The notes beneath the pieces are model-generated. The model worked only from the letters and a program-made list of their open reading frames with translations. It was not told the DNA's origin and made no database searches. Of a stretch of DNA of 9,655 nucleotides, positions 1-5,488 are shown in pieces; position 1 is the first letter of the stretch; every line of letters starts with the position of its first letter. This DNA is from Rhodospirillaceae bacterium. Lineage in GTDB: Bacteria > Pseudomonadota > Alphaproteobacteria > Dongiales > Dongiaceae. The stretch lies in assembly GCA_016794075.1 (NCBI GenBank), contig JAEUKU010000430.1, positions 1 through 9,655 of the forward strand. The letters run 5' to 3'. The position numbers and the translations under genes are program-made.

Positions 1-94
1 AACATCGATCCGCGCAACCTGTTCACGGACCAGGGAGTCGCGCTGAACCGGCCGATCACCGCAGAGGCATTTCCAGACACGAAAGGGAGAAGAC

Positions 95-529
95 ATGAAG
101 ATCAGCGACTGCATGAGCAAGGACGTGAAGACCGTATCCCCGGTCCAGTCGATCCGCGAAGCGGCGCAAGCCATGCGCGACATCGAAGCGGGCTTCCTGC
201 CGGTCGGCGAGAATGACCGCCTGGTCGGCATCATCACCGACCGCGACATCGCGATCAGGGCCATCGCCGCCGGCAAGGGCCCGGATACCGCCATCCGCGA
301 CGTGATGAGCAAGGAAGTGCTCTACTGCTTCGACGACGAGGACATCGCCGACATCACCAGGAACATGGCCGCGCAGCAGATTCGCCGCCTTCCCGTGGTC
401 GACCGCGACAAGCGGCTTGTCGGCGTGATCTCGCTCGGCGACATCGCGCAAAGCGACCCCGACGGCGGCAGCCCGAGCGCCGTCGCGCTGAGTGGCGTGT
501 CGCAACCGGGCGGCAAGCACGTCCAGTAG
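95..529 (+). CDS. Two-CBS-domain protein
   Basis: A 144-residue protein made almost entirely of two CBS domains, at about residues 7-60 and 72-127. Each ends in the usual pattern: VGIITDRDIAIR in the first and VGVISLGDIA in the second. Paired CBS domains form a Bateman module that commonly binds adenine nucleotides. No catalytic or transport domain is attached, so this is probably a soluble stand-alone sensor or regulator whose partner is unknown. The short tail ending in a VSQPGGKH-like stretch is, as I recall, typical of small alphaproteobacterial CBS proteins. The ATG start is supported by AAAGGGAG about 6 bases upstream. The neighbours do not suggest a specific process. The domain call is firm; the physiological role is not. 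Confidence 0.9.
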   Translation: MKISDCMSKDVKTVSPVQSIREAAQAMRDIEAGFLPVGENDRLVGIITDRDIAIRAIAAGKGPDTAIRDVMSKEVLYCFDDEDIADITRNMAAQQIRRLPVVDRDKRLVGVISLGDIAQSDPDGGSPSAVALSGVSQPGGKHVQ

Positions 530-538
530 TCGCTCCGC

Positions 539-823
539 CTAGGAGCCGCCGCCGCGCGGGGCGGGCAGAGCAGGCGGCGGCAGCTTACCCCCGGGGTAGA
601 TGGGCTGCGGAACCGCCGTCCGACGCGCCGGGGCCGGAGGCTCCGGCTCCGGCGGCGCGATCCGCGTCCTTTCGCAGGTGCCGCGTTCGGGCTCCGCCAA
701 GATCTGGCACTTGAAATCCGTCGGATGCTGCTGAGGCTTGCCCTCTGCGCGTGCAATGCCTGGCCCCGCGATGAGCAACCCCGCGAGCAACAGGGCGGTG
801 ACGACTACGCGCATCATTTCCAT
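539..823 (-). CDS. Small proline-rich exported protein, function unknown
   Basis: A 94-residue protein with a clear Sec-type signal peptide: MEMMR, a hydrophobic stretch (VVVTALLLAGLLIAGPG), then an ARA cleavage site before EGKPQQ at about residue 26. There is no lipobox cysteine. The mature part is short and has two cysteines (FKCQI and GTCER), which could form a disulfide in the periplasm. A proline-rich tail of about 45 residues follows and is probably disordered. The start at 823 is chosen because GGAGG (plus-strand cctcc at 830-834) lies 6 bases upstream; the frame is open further upstream but without a signal peptide. It converges with the CBS gene, leaving only 9 bases between them. 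I do not recognise a family. Confidence 0.72.
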   Translation of the reverse strand: MEMMRVVVTALLLAGLLIAGPGIARAEGKPQQHPTDFKCQILAEPERGTCERTRIAPPEPEPPAPARRTAVPQPIYPGGKLPPPALPAPRGGGS

Positions 824-951
824 CAGGCGCCTCCGGCCCAGGGGCGGAACCATGGCGGTACAGCCCCGTTTCCCAAGATGGGCGTTCATTCCAGGAACAC
901 CAATGGTGCCCGGTGAGATTCCCCGGGAAGTATCAGGGAGCGCGGCAGCAC

Positions 952-1293
952 GTGGCGGAAGAACAGGCAATTCAAGGCGCTCTCACCCTTTGGCAGATCG
1001 AGCCAGTGCTCGATCCCGCAGACGACGCCTGGCAGGATCGCGCCATCTGGTCGGGCATCGTGGTGGCGGCGGAATCGCCTGCCTTTGCGCGTTTGGCGGC
1101 GGAGCGGCGTGCCCTTTCGGCCCCCTGGATTCCTGTCGGGAACGAAAGCGAGAGCCGCCGCGCCGGCCTCAACGACGAAAAGCTCTATCGCGTGCTCGCC
1201 TTGCCCGAGGAGCAGCGCGCCGCCTATCCGAAGAACCTACGGCGCGGCGAGATCCTTTCGATGCGCGTGCTCTACCCGCCACGGCGGCGCTGA
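952..1293 (+). CDS. Conserved hypothetical protein
   Basis: About 113 residues from the GTG at 952, with AGGGAG 11 bases upstream. An in-frame GTG at 913 would add 13 residues but has no evident ribosome binding site. The protein is soluble-looking, without signal peptide or membrane segment. It opens with an ordered block (LWQIEPVLDPADDAWQDRAIW, an acidic stretch with three tryptophans), followed by an alanine-rich helix. It then has a GNES...GLNDEKLYRV block that resembles small uncharacterised alphaproteobacterial proteins I have seen, though I cannot name a family. Amino-acid composition looks genuine, unlike the arginine/proline-rich overlapping frames. No function is proposed. Confidence 0.6.
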   Translation: MAEEQAIQGALTLWQIEPVLDPADDAWQDRAIWSGIVVAAESPAFARLAAERRALSAPWIPVGNESESRRAGLNDEKLYRVLALPEEQRAAYPKNLRRGEILSMRVLYPPRRR

Positions 1294-1328
1294 TCGTCGC
1301 ACCAATTCTCATTGCCCGGAAGGTCGGA

Positions 1329-1366
1329 CGCCGGCGGCGATGGGGGAGGGAGCCTCGCCGCCGGCG
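1329..1366 (+). terminator. Perfect 12-bp GC-rich stem-loop
   Basis: CGCCGGCGGCGA (1329-1340) and TCGCCGCCGGCG (1355-1366) are exact reverse complements around a 14-base purine-rich loop. The hairpin begins 35 bases after the stop of the hypothetical gene, where a terminator would be expected, but no T-run follows on either strand. It may be a non-canonical terminator or an RNA 3'-end stabiliser. The remaining bases between 1294 and 1548 show no convincing gene or promoter. Confidence 0.45.
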
Positions 1367-1548
1367 CTCCGCTATTGCGTGTCGGGGCGCAACGCTGAAC
1401 CAACAAGCAGCCGGTTGGCCGGTTCCCGGCGCGCTGCAACTCCGGAGCGCGTGTCGGGTTTTGTCCCGGGTCTCGTGCCCCGGTTCTCGCATCTCCTGGC
1501 CATGGGCCGCCGGAGCGTCAGGGATCCCTCTCATTGCGGCGATGCCTC

Positions 1549-2148
1549 ATGCCTCTCCTTCAACCGATCGGCCCGCGTGCCGCACATCTTTGCATCGACA
1601 TGCAGAAGCTGCTGGCGCCACATGGTCCGTGGCCGATCCCCTGGAGCGCCGCCGCGATGCCGCGCATCGTTGCGCTGGTGGAACGGAATCCCACCGACAC
1701 CATCTTCACCCGCTTCATGCCGCCCGCCAAGGGCGACGACATGCCGGGTACCTGGCGGCGGTTCTACCGCAAATGGCGCAGCGTCACGCGCGAGCGGATC
1801 GACCCGTCGCTGCTCGATCTGCTCGCCCCGCTCAACGGCTTCGCCCCGCCGGCCCGGATCATCGACAAGTCCCGGTACTCCGCCTTTTGCGGCGGCGCGC
1901 TCGAGCGGCTGCTGGCGGAGCGCGGCATCGACACGCTGGTGCTGAGCGGCGCGGAGACCGATGTCTGCGTGCTCGCGACCCTGATGGCCGCAATCGATCA
2001 CGGCTACCGGGCCATCGTCGCCGCCGATGCGGTGTGCAGCTCCTCCGACGTCTGCCACGACGCCCTGATGACCCTCTACAATGAGCGCTTCTCGGAGCAG
2101 GTGGAGATCGCCGGGACCACGGAGATTCTCGGCGCCTGGAATACCTGA
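1549..2148 (+). CDS. Isochorismatase-family cysteine hydrolase
   Basis: A 199-residue single-domain protein of the isochorismatase/nicotinamidase-like superfamily. The catalytic triad is visible: Asp17 in HLCIDMQ, Lys107 in IIDKSRYSAF, and nucleophile Cys140 in SGAETDVCVLAT, which also carries the motif around the cis-peptide. The C-terminal DALMTLYNERF is typical of the fold. Relatives include true isochorismatases, nicotinamidases, N-carbamoylsarcosine amidase, ureidoacrylate amidohydrolase and biuret hydrolase; most act on C-N bonds through a thioester. The exact substrate cannot be read from sequence. ATG 1549 is chosen because the N-terminus then matches the family (MPLLxPIGP). An in-frame TTG at 1534 has a better-spaced AGGGA and would add five residues. 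It lies 220 bases upstream of the nitrile hydratase genes on the same strand, so it could use an amide made by them (inference). Confidence 0.88.
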   Translation: MPLLQPIGPRAAHLCIDMQKLLAPHGPWPIPWSAAAMPRIVALVERNPTDTIFTRFMPPAKGDDMPGTWRRFYRKWRSVTRERIDPSLLDLLAPLNGFAPPARIIDKSRYSAFCGGALERLLAERGIDTLVLSGAETDVCVLATLMAAIDHGYRAIVAADAVCSSSDVCHDALMTLYNERFSEQVEIAGTTEILGAWNT

Positions 2149-2150
2149 GC

Positions 2151-2164
2151 GAGGCGCGTGCCTC
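2151..2164 (+). terminator. Small hairpin after the cysteine hydrolase gene
   Basis: GAGGC-GCGT-GCCTC forms a 5-bp stem with a 4-base loop, starting 2 bases after the stop codon. There is no T-run after it, so termination here is only a possibility. In the rest of the gap up to 2368 I see a second small hairpin (ATGCCG-CAA-CGGCAT, 2292-2306), an AT-richer patch at 2250-2260, and no -35/-10 pair good enough to call as the nitrile hydratase promoter. Confidence 0.2.
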
Positions 2165-2368
2165 CCGGATTTGCCTGCTTGCGAGCGCGGTACGCCCCGA
2201 GCCGGCAAGCGCATTTCCCCCGACGCGGTCCGAAGGACGGGTATTGCGGTCTAATTTTTGGACTGGGCAAGCCTCGCTCGCTTCGCTAGCAATGCCGCAA
2301 CGGCATCGACGGAGCTGTTGGCCTTGGTCGCCACACTCGCTACGATGCCCCACGCCAGAGGGAATTGC

Positions 2369-3019
2369 ATGTCGCTGCAGGAGCACCCGCACCATCACGC
2401 GCATGGCGCCGGCCACGGACACAGTCTCGTGCCGTCGGATCCGGCCCTGCGTACCAAGGCGCTGGAGAGCCTGCTGACCGAGAAGGGGCTGGTCGACCCG
2501 GCGGCGATCGATGCCTGGATCGACGCCTATGAGCGGCGCATCGGGCCGCGGCGTGGCGCGGCGATCGTCGCCCGCGCCTGGGTCGATGCCGATTTCAAGC
2601 GGCGATTGCTGCAGGATGCGAATGCGGCCATCGCGCCCTTCGGGTTCCTCGGCCGGGAGGCGCAGCATGTTGTCGTGCTCGAGAACACCGCCGCAATCCA
2701 CAACATGATCGTCTGCACGCTGTGCTCCTGCTACCCCTGGGGCCTGCTCGGCCTGCCGCCGCGCTGGTACAAGGCAGCGCCCTATCGCGCCCGGGCGGTG
2801 ATCGACCCGCGCGGGGTTCTGCGGGAGTTCGGCCTGGAGCTGGACGAGGCGACCGAGGTTCGCGTCTGGGATTCCACGGCGGAGATCCGCTATATGGTAT
2901 TGCCACAGCGTCCTGAGGGATCGGAACACATGACGGAAGAGCAACTGGCCGAGCTGGTGACGCGCGATTCGATGATCGGCGTGGCGCAGGTTCAGGTGGC
3001 GAAGGCGGCGGCGCGATGA
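2369..3019 (+). CDS. nthA: Cobalt-type nitrile hydratase alpha subunit, copy 1
   Basis: A 216-residue alpha subunit of nitrile hydratase, which with the beta subunit hydrates nitriles to amides in the cytoplasm. The metal claw VCTLCSCY is intact: Cys116, Cys119, Ser120 and Cys121 supply the thiolate and backbone-amide ligands, the last two cysteines normally being oxidised. Thr in C-T-L-C marks the cobalt type; iron enzymes have Ser there. Other family blocks are KALESLLTEKGLVDP (30-44), WYKAAPYRAR, RVWDSTAEIRYMVLPQRP and LVTRDSMIG. The N-terminus is His-rich (residues 6-18, seven His), as in the P. putida-type enzyme. The start at 2369 has AGAGGGA about 5 bases upstream. The stop overlaps the start of beta1 as ATGA. 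It is about two-thirds identical to copy 2 by hand alignment. The gamma subunit of thiocyanate hydrolase is a relative, but the fused beta genes argue against that enzyme. Confidence 0.95.
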   Translation: MSLQEHPHHHAHGAGHGHSLVPSDPALRTKALESLLTEKGLVDPAAIDAWIDAYERRIGPRRGAAIVARAWVDADFKRRLLQDANAAIAPFGFLGREAQHVVVLENTAAIHNMIVCTLCSCYPWGLLGLPPRWYKAAPYRARAVIDPRGVLREFGLELDEATEVRVWDSTAEIRYMVLPQRPEGSEHMTEEQLAELVTRDSMIGVAQVQVAKAAAR

Positions 3020-3681
3020 ACGGCATCCACGACCTCGGCGGCATGCATGGCATGGGGCCGATCGCCCCGGAGAAGGAGGGCGAAGAGCCGCTCTGGCACG
3101 CGCCCTGGGAAGCGCGCATGTTCGGCATGCGCCGCGGCGGCACCCTGCCGCCCGGCTACAACATCGACCGCTGGCGCCATGTGCGCGAGCTGATCCCGCC
3201 GGACCTTTACCTGCAGCGCTCCTACTACGACCACTGGTGCATGAGCTACTTCGCCGCGCTGCTCGACGGCGGCTGGGCGACGGAGGAAGAGATCGCCAGC
3301 GGCCATGCCGCTCCGGGCAGCGCCAAGCGCAACGACGCGATGCGGCCGGACCAGGTCGGGCAGGCGCAGAAGACCGGCGGCAGGTTTGCCCGCGCGCTCG
3401 ACACGCCGCCGCTCTTCGCCATCGGCCAGCGCGTCCGCACCCGCAACATCAACCCGACGGGCCACACCCGCCTCCCGCGCTACGTGCGCGGCAAGGTCGG
3501 CATCGTGCAGCTGCATCACGGCGGCCATGTCTTCCCCGACAGCAATGCGCACAAGGCCGGCGAAGCGCCGCAGCACCTCTACACCGTGGCGTTCCCGTTC
3601 CGCGAGTTGTGGGGGCCGGATGCCTCCGCCGTCGATGAAGCCTGTGCCGATCTATGGGAGAGCTATCTTGAGCCCGCATGA
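3016..3681 (+). CDS. nthB: Nitrile hydratase beta subunit, copy 1
   Basis: A 221-residue full-length beta subunit. The N-terminus MNGIHDLGGMHGMGPI is diagnostic, and the C-terminal SH3-like barrel is seen in GHTRLPRY (149-156), RGKVGIV, HHGGHVFPD, HLYTVAF, RELWG and DLWESYLEP. Arg54 (IDRWRH) aligns with the conserved beta Arg52 of the Pseudonocardia thermophila enzyme, and one arginine of GHTRLPRY with its Arg157; both hydrogen-bond the oxidised claw cysteines. Tyr70 and Trp74 (SYYDHW) align with active-site Tyr68 and Trp72. The start overlaps the alpha1 stop (ATGA), implying coupled translation and 1:1 supply. Compared with copy 2, residues 18-45 and 75-130 have diverged strongly and the N-terminal part is two residues longer, so substrate range may differ (inference). 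Confidence 0.93.
   Translation: MNGIHDLGGMHGMGPIAPEKEGEEPLWHAPWEARMFGMRRGGTLPPGYNIDRWRHVRELIPPDLYLQRSYYDHWCMSYFAALLDGGWATEEEIASGHAAPGSAKRNDAMRPDQVGQAQKTGGRFARALDTPPLFAIGQRVRTRNINPTGHTRLPRYVRGKVGIVQLHHGGHVFPDSNAHKAGEAPQHLYTVAFPFRELWGPDASAVDEACADLWESYLEPA
3656..3670 (+). promoter_or_regulatory. Ribosome binding site and TTG start of alpha2 inside beta1
   Basis: GGGAGAG (3656-3662) followed 5 bases later by TTG (3668) sets the start of the second alpha gene inside the last codons of beta1. The same string at the same spacing recurs before the activator gene (4949-4963). This repeat is the main reason for choosing TTG over any internal ATG. Confidence 0.72.
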
Positions 3682-4318
3682 TCACCATCACCACGACCAC
3701 GGCGAGCCGGGCCTGGGCGAGCATCACCACATCCACAGCAAGCTCCCTTCCGACCCCGCGCTGCGCGTGAAGGCGCTCGAAAGCCTGCTGACGGAGAAGG
3801 GGCTGGTGGATCCCGCGACCATCGACGCCTGGGTCGAGACCTATGAGAGCAAGATCGGCCCGCGCATCGGCGCCAGGGTCGTGGCCAGGGCCTGGGTCGA
3901 TTCCGAGTTCAAGCGCCGCCTGCTGGCGGACGCCACGAAGACGCTGGACGAGATCGACCTGCTCGGCAACCAGGGCCAGCACATGGTCGCGGTCGAGAAC
4001 ACGCCGCAGCTCCACAACATGGTGGTCTGCACCCTGTGTTCCTGCTACCCGCTGCCGCTGCTCGGCCTGCCGCCGAGCTGGTACAAATCGGCGCCATACC
4101 GCTCGCGCGTGGTGATCGACCCGCGCGGCGTGCTGAAGGAGTTCGGCGTGGAGCTGCCGGCGGAAACGAAAATCCGGGTCTGGGATTCGACCGCCGAGGT
4201 CCGCTACCTGGTGGTGCCGCAGCGCCCGAACGGCAGCGACGGCATGAGCGAGGAGCAACTCGCCGCCCTGGTCACCCGCGATTCCATGATCGGCACGGGC
4301 CTGGTGAGCCTGACGTGA
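3668..4318 (+). CDS. nthA: Cobalt-type nitrile hydratase alpha subunit, copy 2
   Basis: A 216-residue alpha subunit, the same length as copy 1 when started at the TTG at 3668, which overlaps the end of beta1 by 14 bases. The claw VCTLCSCY is intact (Cys121, Cys124, Ser125, Cys126) and of cobalt type. The N-terminus is strikingly His-rich (HDHHHHDH at 4-11 and HHHIH at 19-23), so it may help collect or hold cobalt (inference). From LPSDPALR onward it aligns without gaps to copy 1 at roughly 69 percent identity over 190 positions, counted by hand. The differences cluster at residues 87-110, before the claw, and at the C-terminal tail, while the claw, WYK.APYR and VWDSTAE blocks are kept. Both copies are therefore predicted active. 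The stop overlaps the beta2 start as GTGA. An annotator requiring ATG would miss the His-rich start. Confidence 0.94.
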   Translation: MSPHDHHHHDHGEPGLGEHHHIHSKLPSDPALRVKALESLLTEKGLVDPATIDAWVETYESKIGPRIGARVVARAWVDSEFKRRLLADATKTLDEIDLLGNQGQHMVAVENTPQLHNMVVCTLCSCYPLPLLGLPPSWYKSAPYRSRVVIDPRGVLKEFGVELPAETKIRVWDSTAEVRYLVVPQRPNGSDGMSEEQLAALVTRDSMIGTGLVSLT

Positions 4319-4974
4319 ATTCGATCCACGACCTCGGCGGCATGCACGGCCTCGGCGCCATCGCCGCCGAGACCAATGAGCCGCCTTTCCACGAGCCGTG
4401 GGAGGGCAGGGCGGCCGGCATCCTGGAAGTGATGACCTTTCCTGCAGGCTTCACCGTCGACCGTTTCCGCTATCTGCGCGAGACGCTGCGGCCCGACCTC
4501 TATCTGACGCAGAGCTACTACGAGCAATGGCTCTACATCGCCGAGCAGGCGCTGCTCGAAGCCGGGATGATCGCGCCGGACGAGCTGGCCGCCGGCCGCG
4601 TCGCGCCGGGCGGCGACCGGCGCGACGATGCGATGCGCGCCGGTACAGTGTGGGGTTTCCTGCACGACCGCGGCAACAGCGCGCGCGACCTGCCTGCCGC
4701 CCCGCGCTTCGCCAGCGGCCAGCAGGTGCGTGCGCGCAACGTCCAGCCGGTAGGCCACACCCGTCTGCCGCGCTATGCCCGCGGCAAGACAGGCCACGTC
4801 ATCCGGCTGCATGGCGGGCATGTGCTGCCCGATGCCAGCGCGCATGGCGGGGGCGAGTGCCCGCAGCATCTCTACACTGTTGCCTTCGCGGCGCGGGAAC
4901 TGTGGGGCGAAGCAGCCCATGCGCGGGACACCATCCATCTCGATCTGTGGGAGAGCTACCTTGAGCCAGCCTGA
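4315..4974 (+). CDS. nthB: Nitrile hydratase beta subunit, copy 2
   Basis: A 219-residue beta subunit starting at GTG 4315, which overlaps the alpha2 stop (GTGA), parallel to the ATGA of the first pair. MNSIHDLGGMHGLG at the N-terminus and GHTRLPRY (147-154), RGKTGHV, LHGGHVLPD, HLYTVAF, RELWG and DLWESYLEPA at the C-terminus identify it. Arg52 (VDRFRY), Tyr68 and Trp72 (SYYEQW) fall at the same numbers as in the P. thermophila enzyme, so this copy keeps standard spacing. The last ten residues are identical to those of beta1 although the middle parts differ widely, and overall identity by eye is only about half. It should pair with alpha2, but swapped pairs with alpha1 cannot be excluded. Confidence 0.94.
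   Translation: MNSIHDLGGMHGLGAIAAETNEPPFHEPWEGRAAGILEVMTFPAGFTVDRFRYLRETLRPDLYLTQSYYEQWLYIAEQALLEAGMIAPDELAAGRVAPGGDRRDDAMRAGTVWGFLHDRGNSARDLPAAPRFASGQQVRARNVQPVGHTRLPRYARGKTGHVIRLHGGHVLPDASAHGGGECPQHLYTVAFAARELWGEAAHARDTIHLDLWESYLEPA
4949..4963 (+). promoter_or_regulatory. Ribosome binding site and TTG start of the activator inside beta2
   Basis: GGGAGAG (4949-4955) stands 5 bases before TTG (4961). It copies the site used for alpha2 and places the activator start within the beta2 coding sequence, 14 bases before its stop. Confidence 0.7.
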
Positions 4975-5338
4975 CGCCGCCCCCAAGGCCTGCGCCGATG
5001 CGGCGCTGCAGCCGATCCGCCGCGCCGACGGGGAGCCGCTGTTCGCCGAGCCCTGGGAAGCCCAGGTGCTGGCCCTCGCCGTGGCCCTGCAACAGGCGGG
5101 CGCCTACACCGCCCAGGAATGGGCCGAGGCCCTGGGCGCCGCCATCAGGCGCGCCCAGGCCGCCGGCGATCCCGATGACGGCTCGACCTATTACCAGCAC
5201 GTGCTGAGCGCCCTGGAACGTCTGGTGCAGGAAAAGCGAATCGCCAGCGCCGACCTGCTCGCCGCGCGCAAGGCCGCCTGGGTGGATGCCTATGAGCACA
5301 CCCCACACGGCAAGCCGGTGGAACTGCGGCGCGCGTGA
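4961..5338 (+). CDS. Nitrile hydratase activator / accessory protein (P14K-like)
   Basis: A 125-residue protein of the nitrile hydratase accessory family, which includes the 14-kDa P14K of P. putida. These proteins are needed for cobalt loading and cysteine oxidation of the alpha subunit, by self-subunit swapping or as a metallochaperone. Signature stretches are EPLFAEPWEAQVLALAVALQ (about 26-45), EWAEALGAAI, GDPDDGSTYYQHVLSALERL and the C-terminal HTPHGKPVEL. EPLFAEPWEA resembles EPLWHAPWEA in beta1, consistent with the known structural likeness of activators to the beta N-terminal domain. A C-terminal metal-binding cysteine motif is not seen. The TTG start overlaps beta2 by 14 bases. Only one activator gene is present for two alpha-beta pairs, so it probably serves both (inference). 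Confidence 0.9.
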   Translation: MSQPDAAPKACADAALQPIRRADGEPLFAEPWEAQVLALAVALQQAGAYTAQEWAEALGAAIRRAQAAGDPDDGSTYYQHVLSALERLVQEKRIASADLLAARKAAWVDAYEHTPHGKPVELRRA

Positions 5339-5382
5339 AGAAGATCGCATAAAGCATTGAAATAAAACAATTATTGCCAGTT

Positions 5383-5399
5383 GCGGCGCGACGCGCCGC
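5383..5399. other. Perfect GC palindrome after the nitrile hydratase operon
   Basis: GCGGCGCG-A-CGCGCCGC is a perfect 8-1-8 inverted repeat, 45 bases after the activator stop. No T-run follows. It may end the nitrile hydratase transcript or be a protein-binding palindrome; the preceding 45 bases are noticeably AT-rich. Confidence 0.35.
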
Positions 5400-5402
5400 G
5401 CT

Positions 5403-5417
5403 TGCAAACCATTCGCA
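5403..5417. promoter_or_regulatory. Degenerate Fur-like box upstream of bfd
   Basis: TGCAAACCATTCGCA has the same 7-1-7 layout and the same right half (ATTCGCA) as the perfect box at 5458-5472, with two changes in the left half. It lies upstream of the proposed -35. It could be a second, weaker operator site. Confidence 0.4.
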
Positions 5418-5424
5418 TTTGCTC

Positions 5425-5453
5425 TTGATCGCTGGCGTCCCGGCGGCTATCCT
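5425..5453 (+). promoter_or_regulatory. Putative sigma-70 promoter of bfd
   Basis: TTGATC (5425-5430) and TATCCT (5448-5453) are separated by 17 bases. Transcription would begin at about 5460, inside the downstream Fur-like palindrome, which is the position expected for repression. Both hexamers are imperfect, so the call rests on spacing and context. Confidence 0.4.
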
Positions 5454-5457
5454 GACT

Positions 5458-5472
5458 TGCGAATTATTCGCA
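5458..5472. promoter_or_regulatory. Perfect 7-1-7 palindrome, Fur-like operator
   Basis: TGCGAAT-T-ATTCGCA is a perfect inverted repeat 16 bases before the bfd start. It follows the 7-1-7 form of Fur boxes (compare TGATAAT-n-ATTATCA), with a GC-richer outer part as can occur in alphaproteobacterial Fur/Mur sites. bfd is a classic iron-starvation gene, so iron-dependent repression is likely (inference). Confidence 0.58.
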
Positions 5473-5488
5473 TTGTCAGCGGGCCGCC

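Larger units (their letters stand above)
2369..4974 (+). repeat. Tandem duplication of the alpha-beta nitrile hydratase module
   Basis: Unit 1 is 2369-3681 and unit 2 is 3668-4974. The alpha genes have equal length (651 bp), the alpha/beta joints are 4-base overlaps in both units, and both beta genes end in the same codons and lead into a GGGAGAG-5-TTG start of the next gene with a 14-base overlap. The simplest reading is an ancestral alpha-beta-activator operon whose alpha-beta unit was duplicated in place and then diverged. The duplication is old, since the proteins are well below 100 percent identical. Confidence 0.85.

Noticed and set aside
1..216. A frame open from the window edge to a stop at 214-216, possibly the tail of an upstream gene.
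   Set aside because: It would overlap the CBS gene by about 120 bases, and after the first twenty codons the peptide looks like a shadow of the CBS frame. The first 94 bases show only the CBS ribosome binding site.
919..929. TTCCC-C-GGGAA palindrome between the small exported protein gene and the hypothetical gene.
   Set aside because: Only 5-1-5 and GC-rich, so expected by chance at this composition; no matching promoter or known operator form.
1169..1534. A - strand frame of 121 codons over the gap between the hypothetical and the cysteine hydrolase.
   Set aside because: Arg-rich low-complexity product without a convincing start signal or family; it overlaps the conserved-looking end of the hypothetical gene.
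738..2084. A + strand open frame of 448 codons across the hypothetical gene and the cysteine hydrolase.
   Set aside because: Arg/Pro-rich composition without motifs, overlapping two better-supported frames; typical of GC-rich shadow frames.
2250..2306. Possible promoter or cobalt-responsive riboswitch ahead of alpha1.
   Set aside because: No -35/-10 pair with acceptable spacing was found, and the single 6-bp hairpin does not match the cobalamin or NiCo riboswitch folds.
2369..4974. Thiocyanate hydrolase instead of nitrile hydratase.
   Set aside because: The alpha claw is compatible, but thiocyanate hydrolase has the beta region split into two small subunits. Here both beta genes are full length with the N- and C-terminal halves fused, and a P14K-like activator follows.
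2369..4974. Iron-type nitrile hydratase.
   Set aside because: Both claws read C-T-L-C-S-C with Thr, the cobalt form, and the activator is P14K-like rather than the large GTPase-like activator of iron enzymes.
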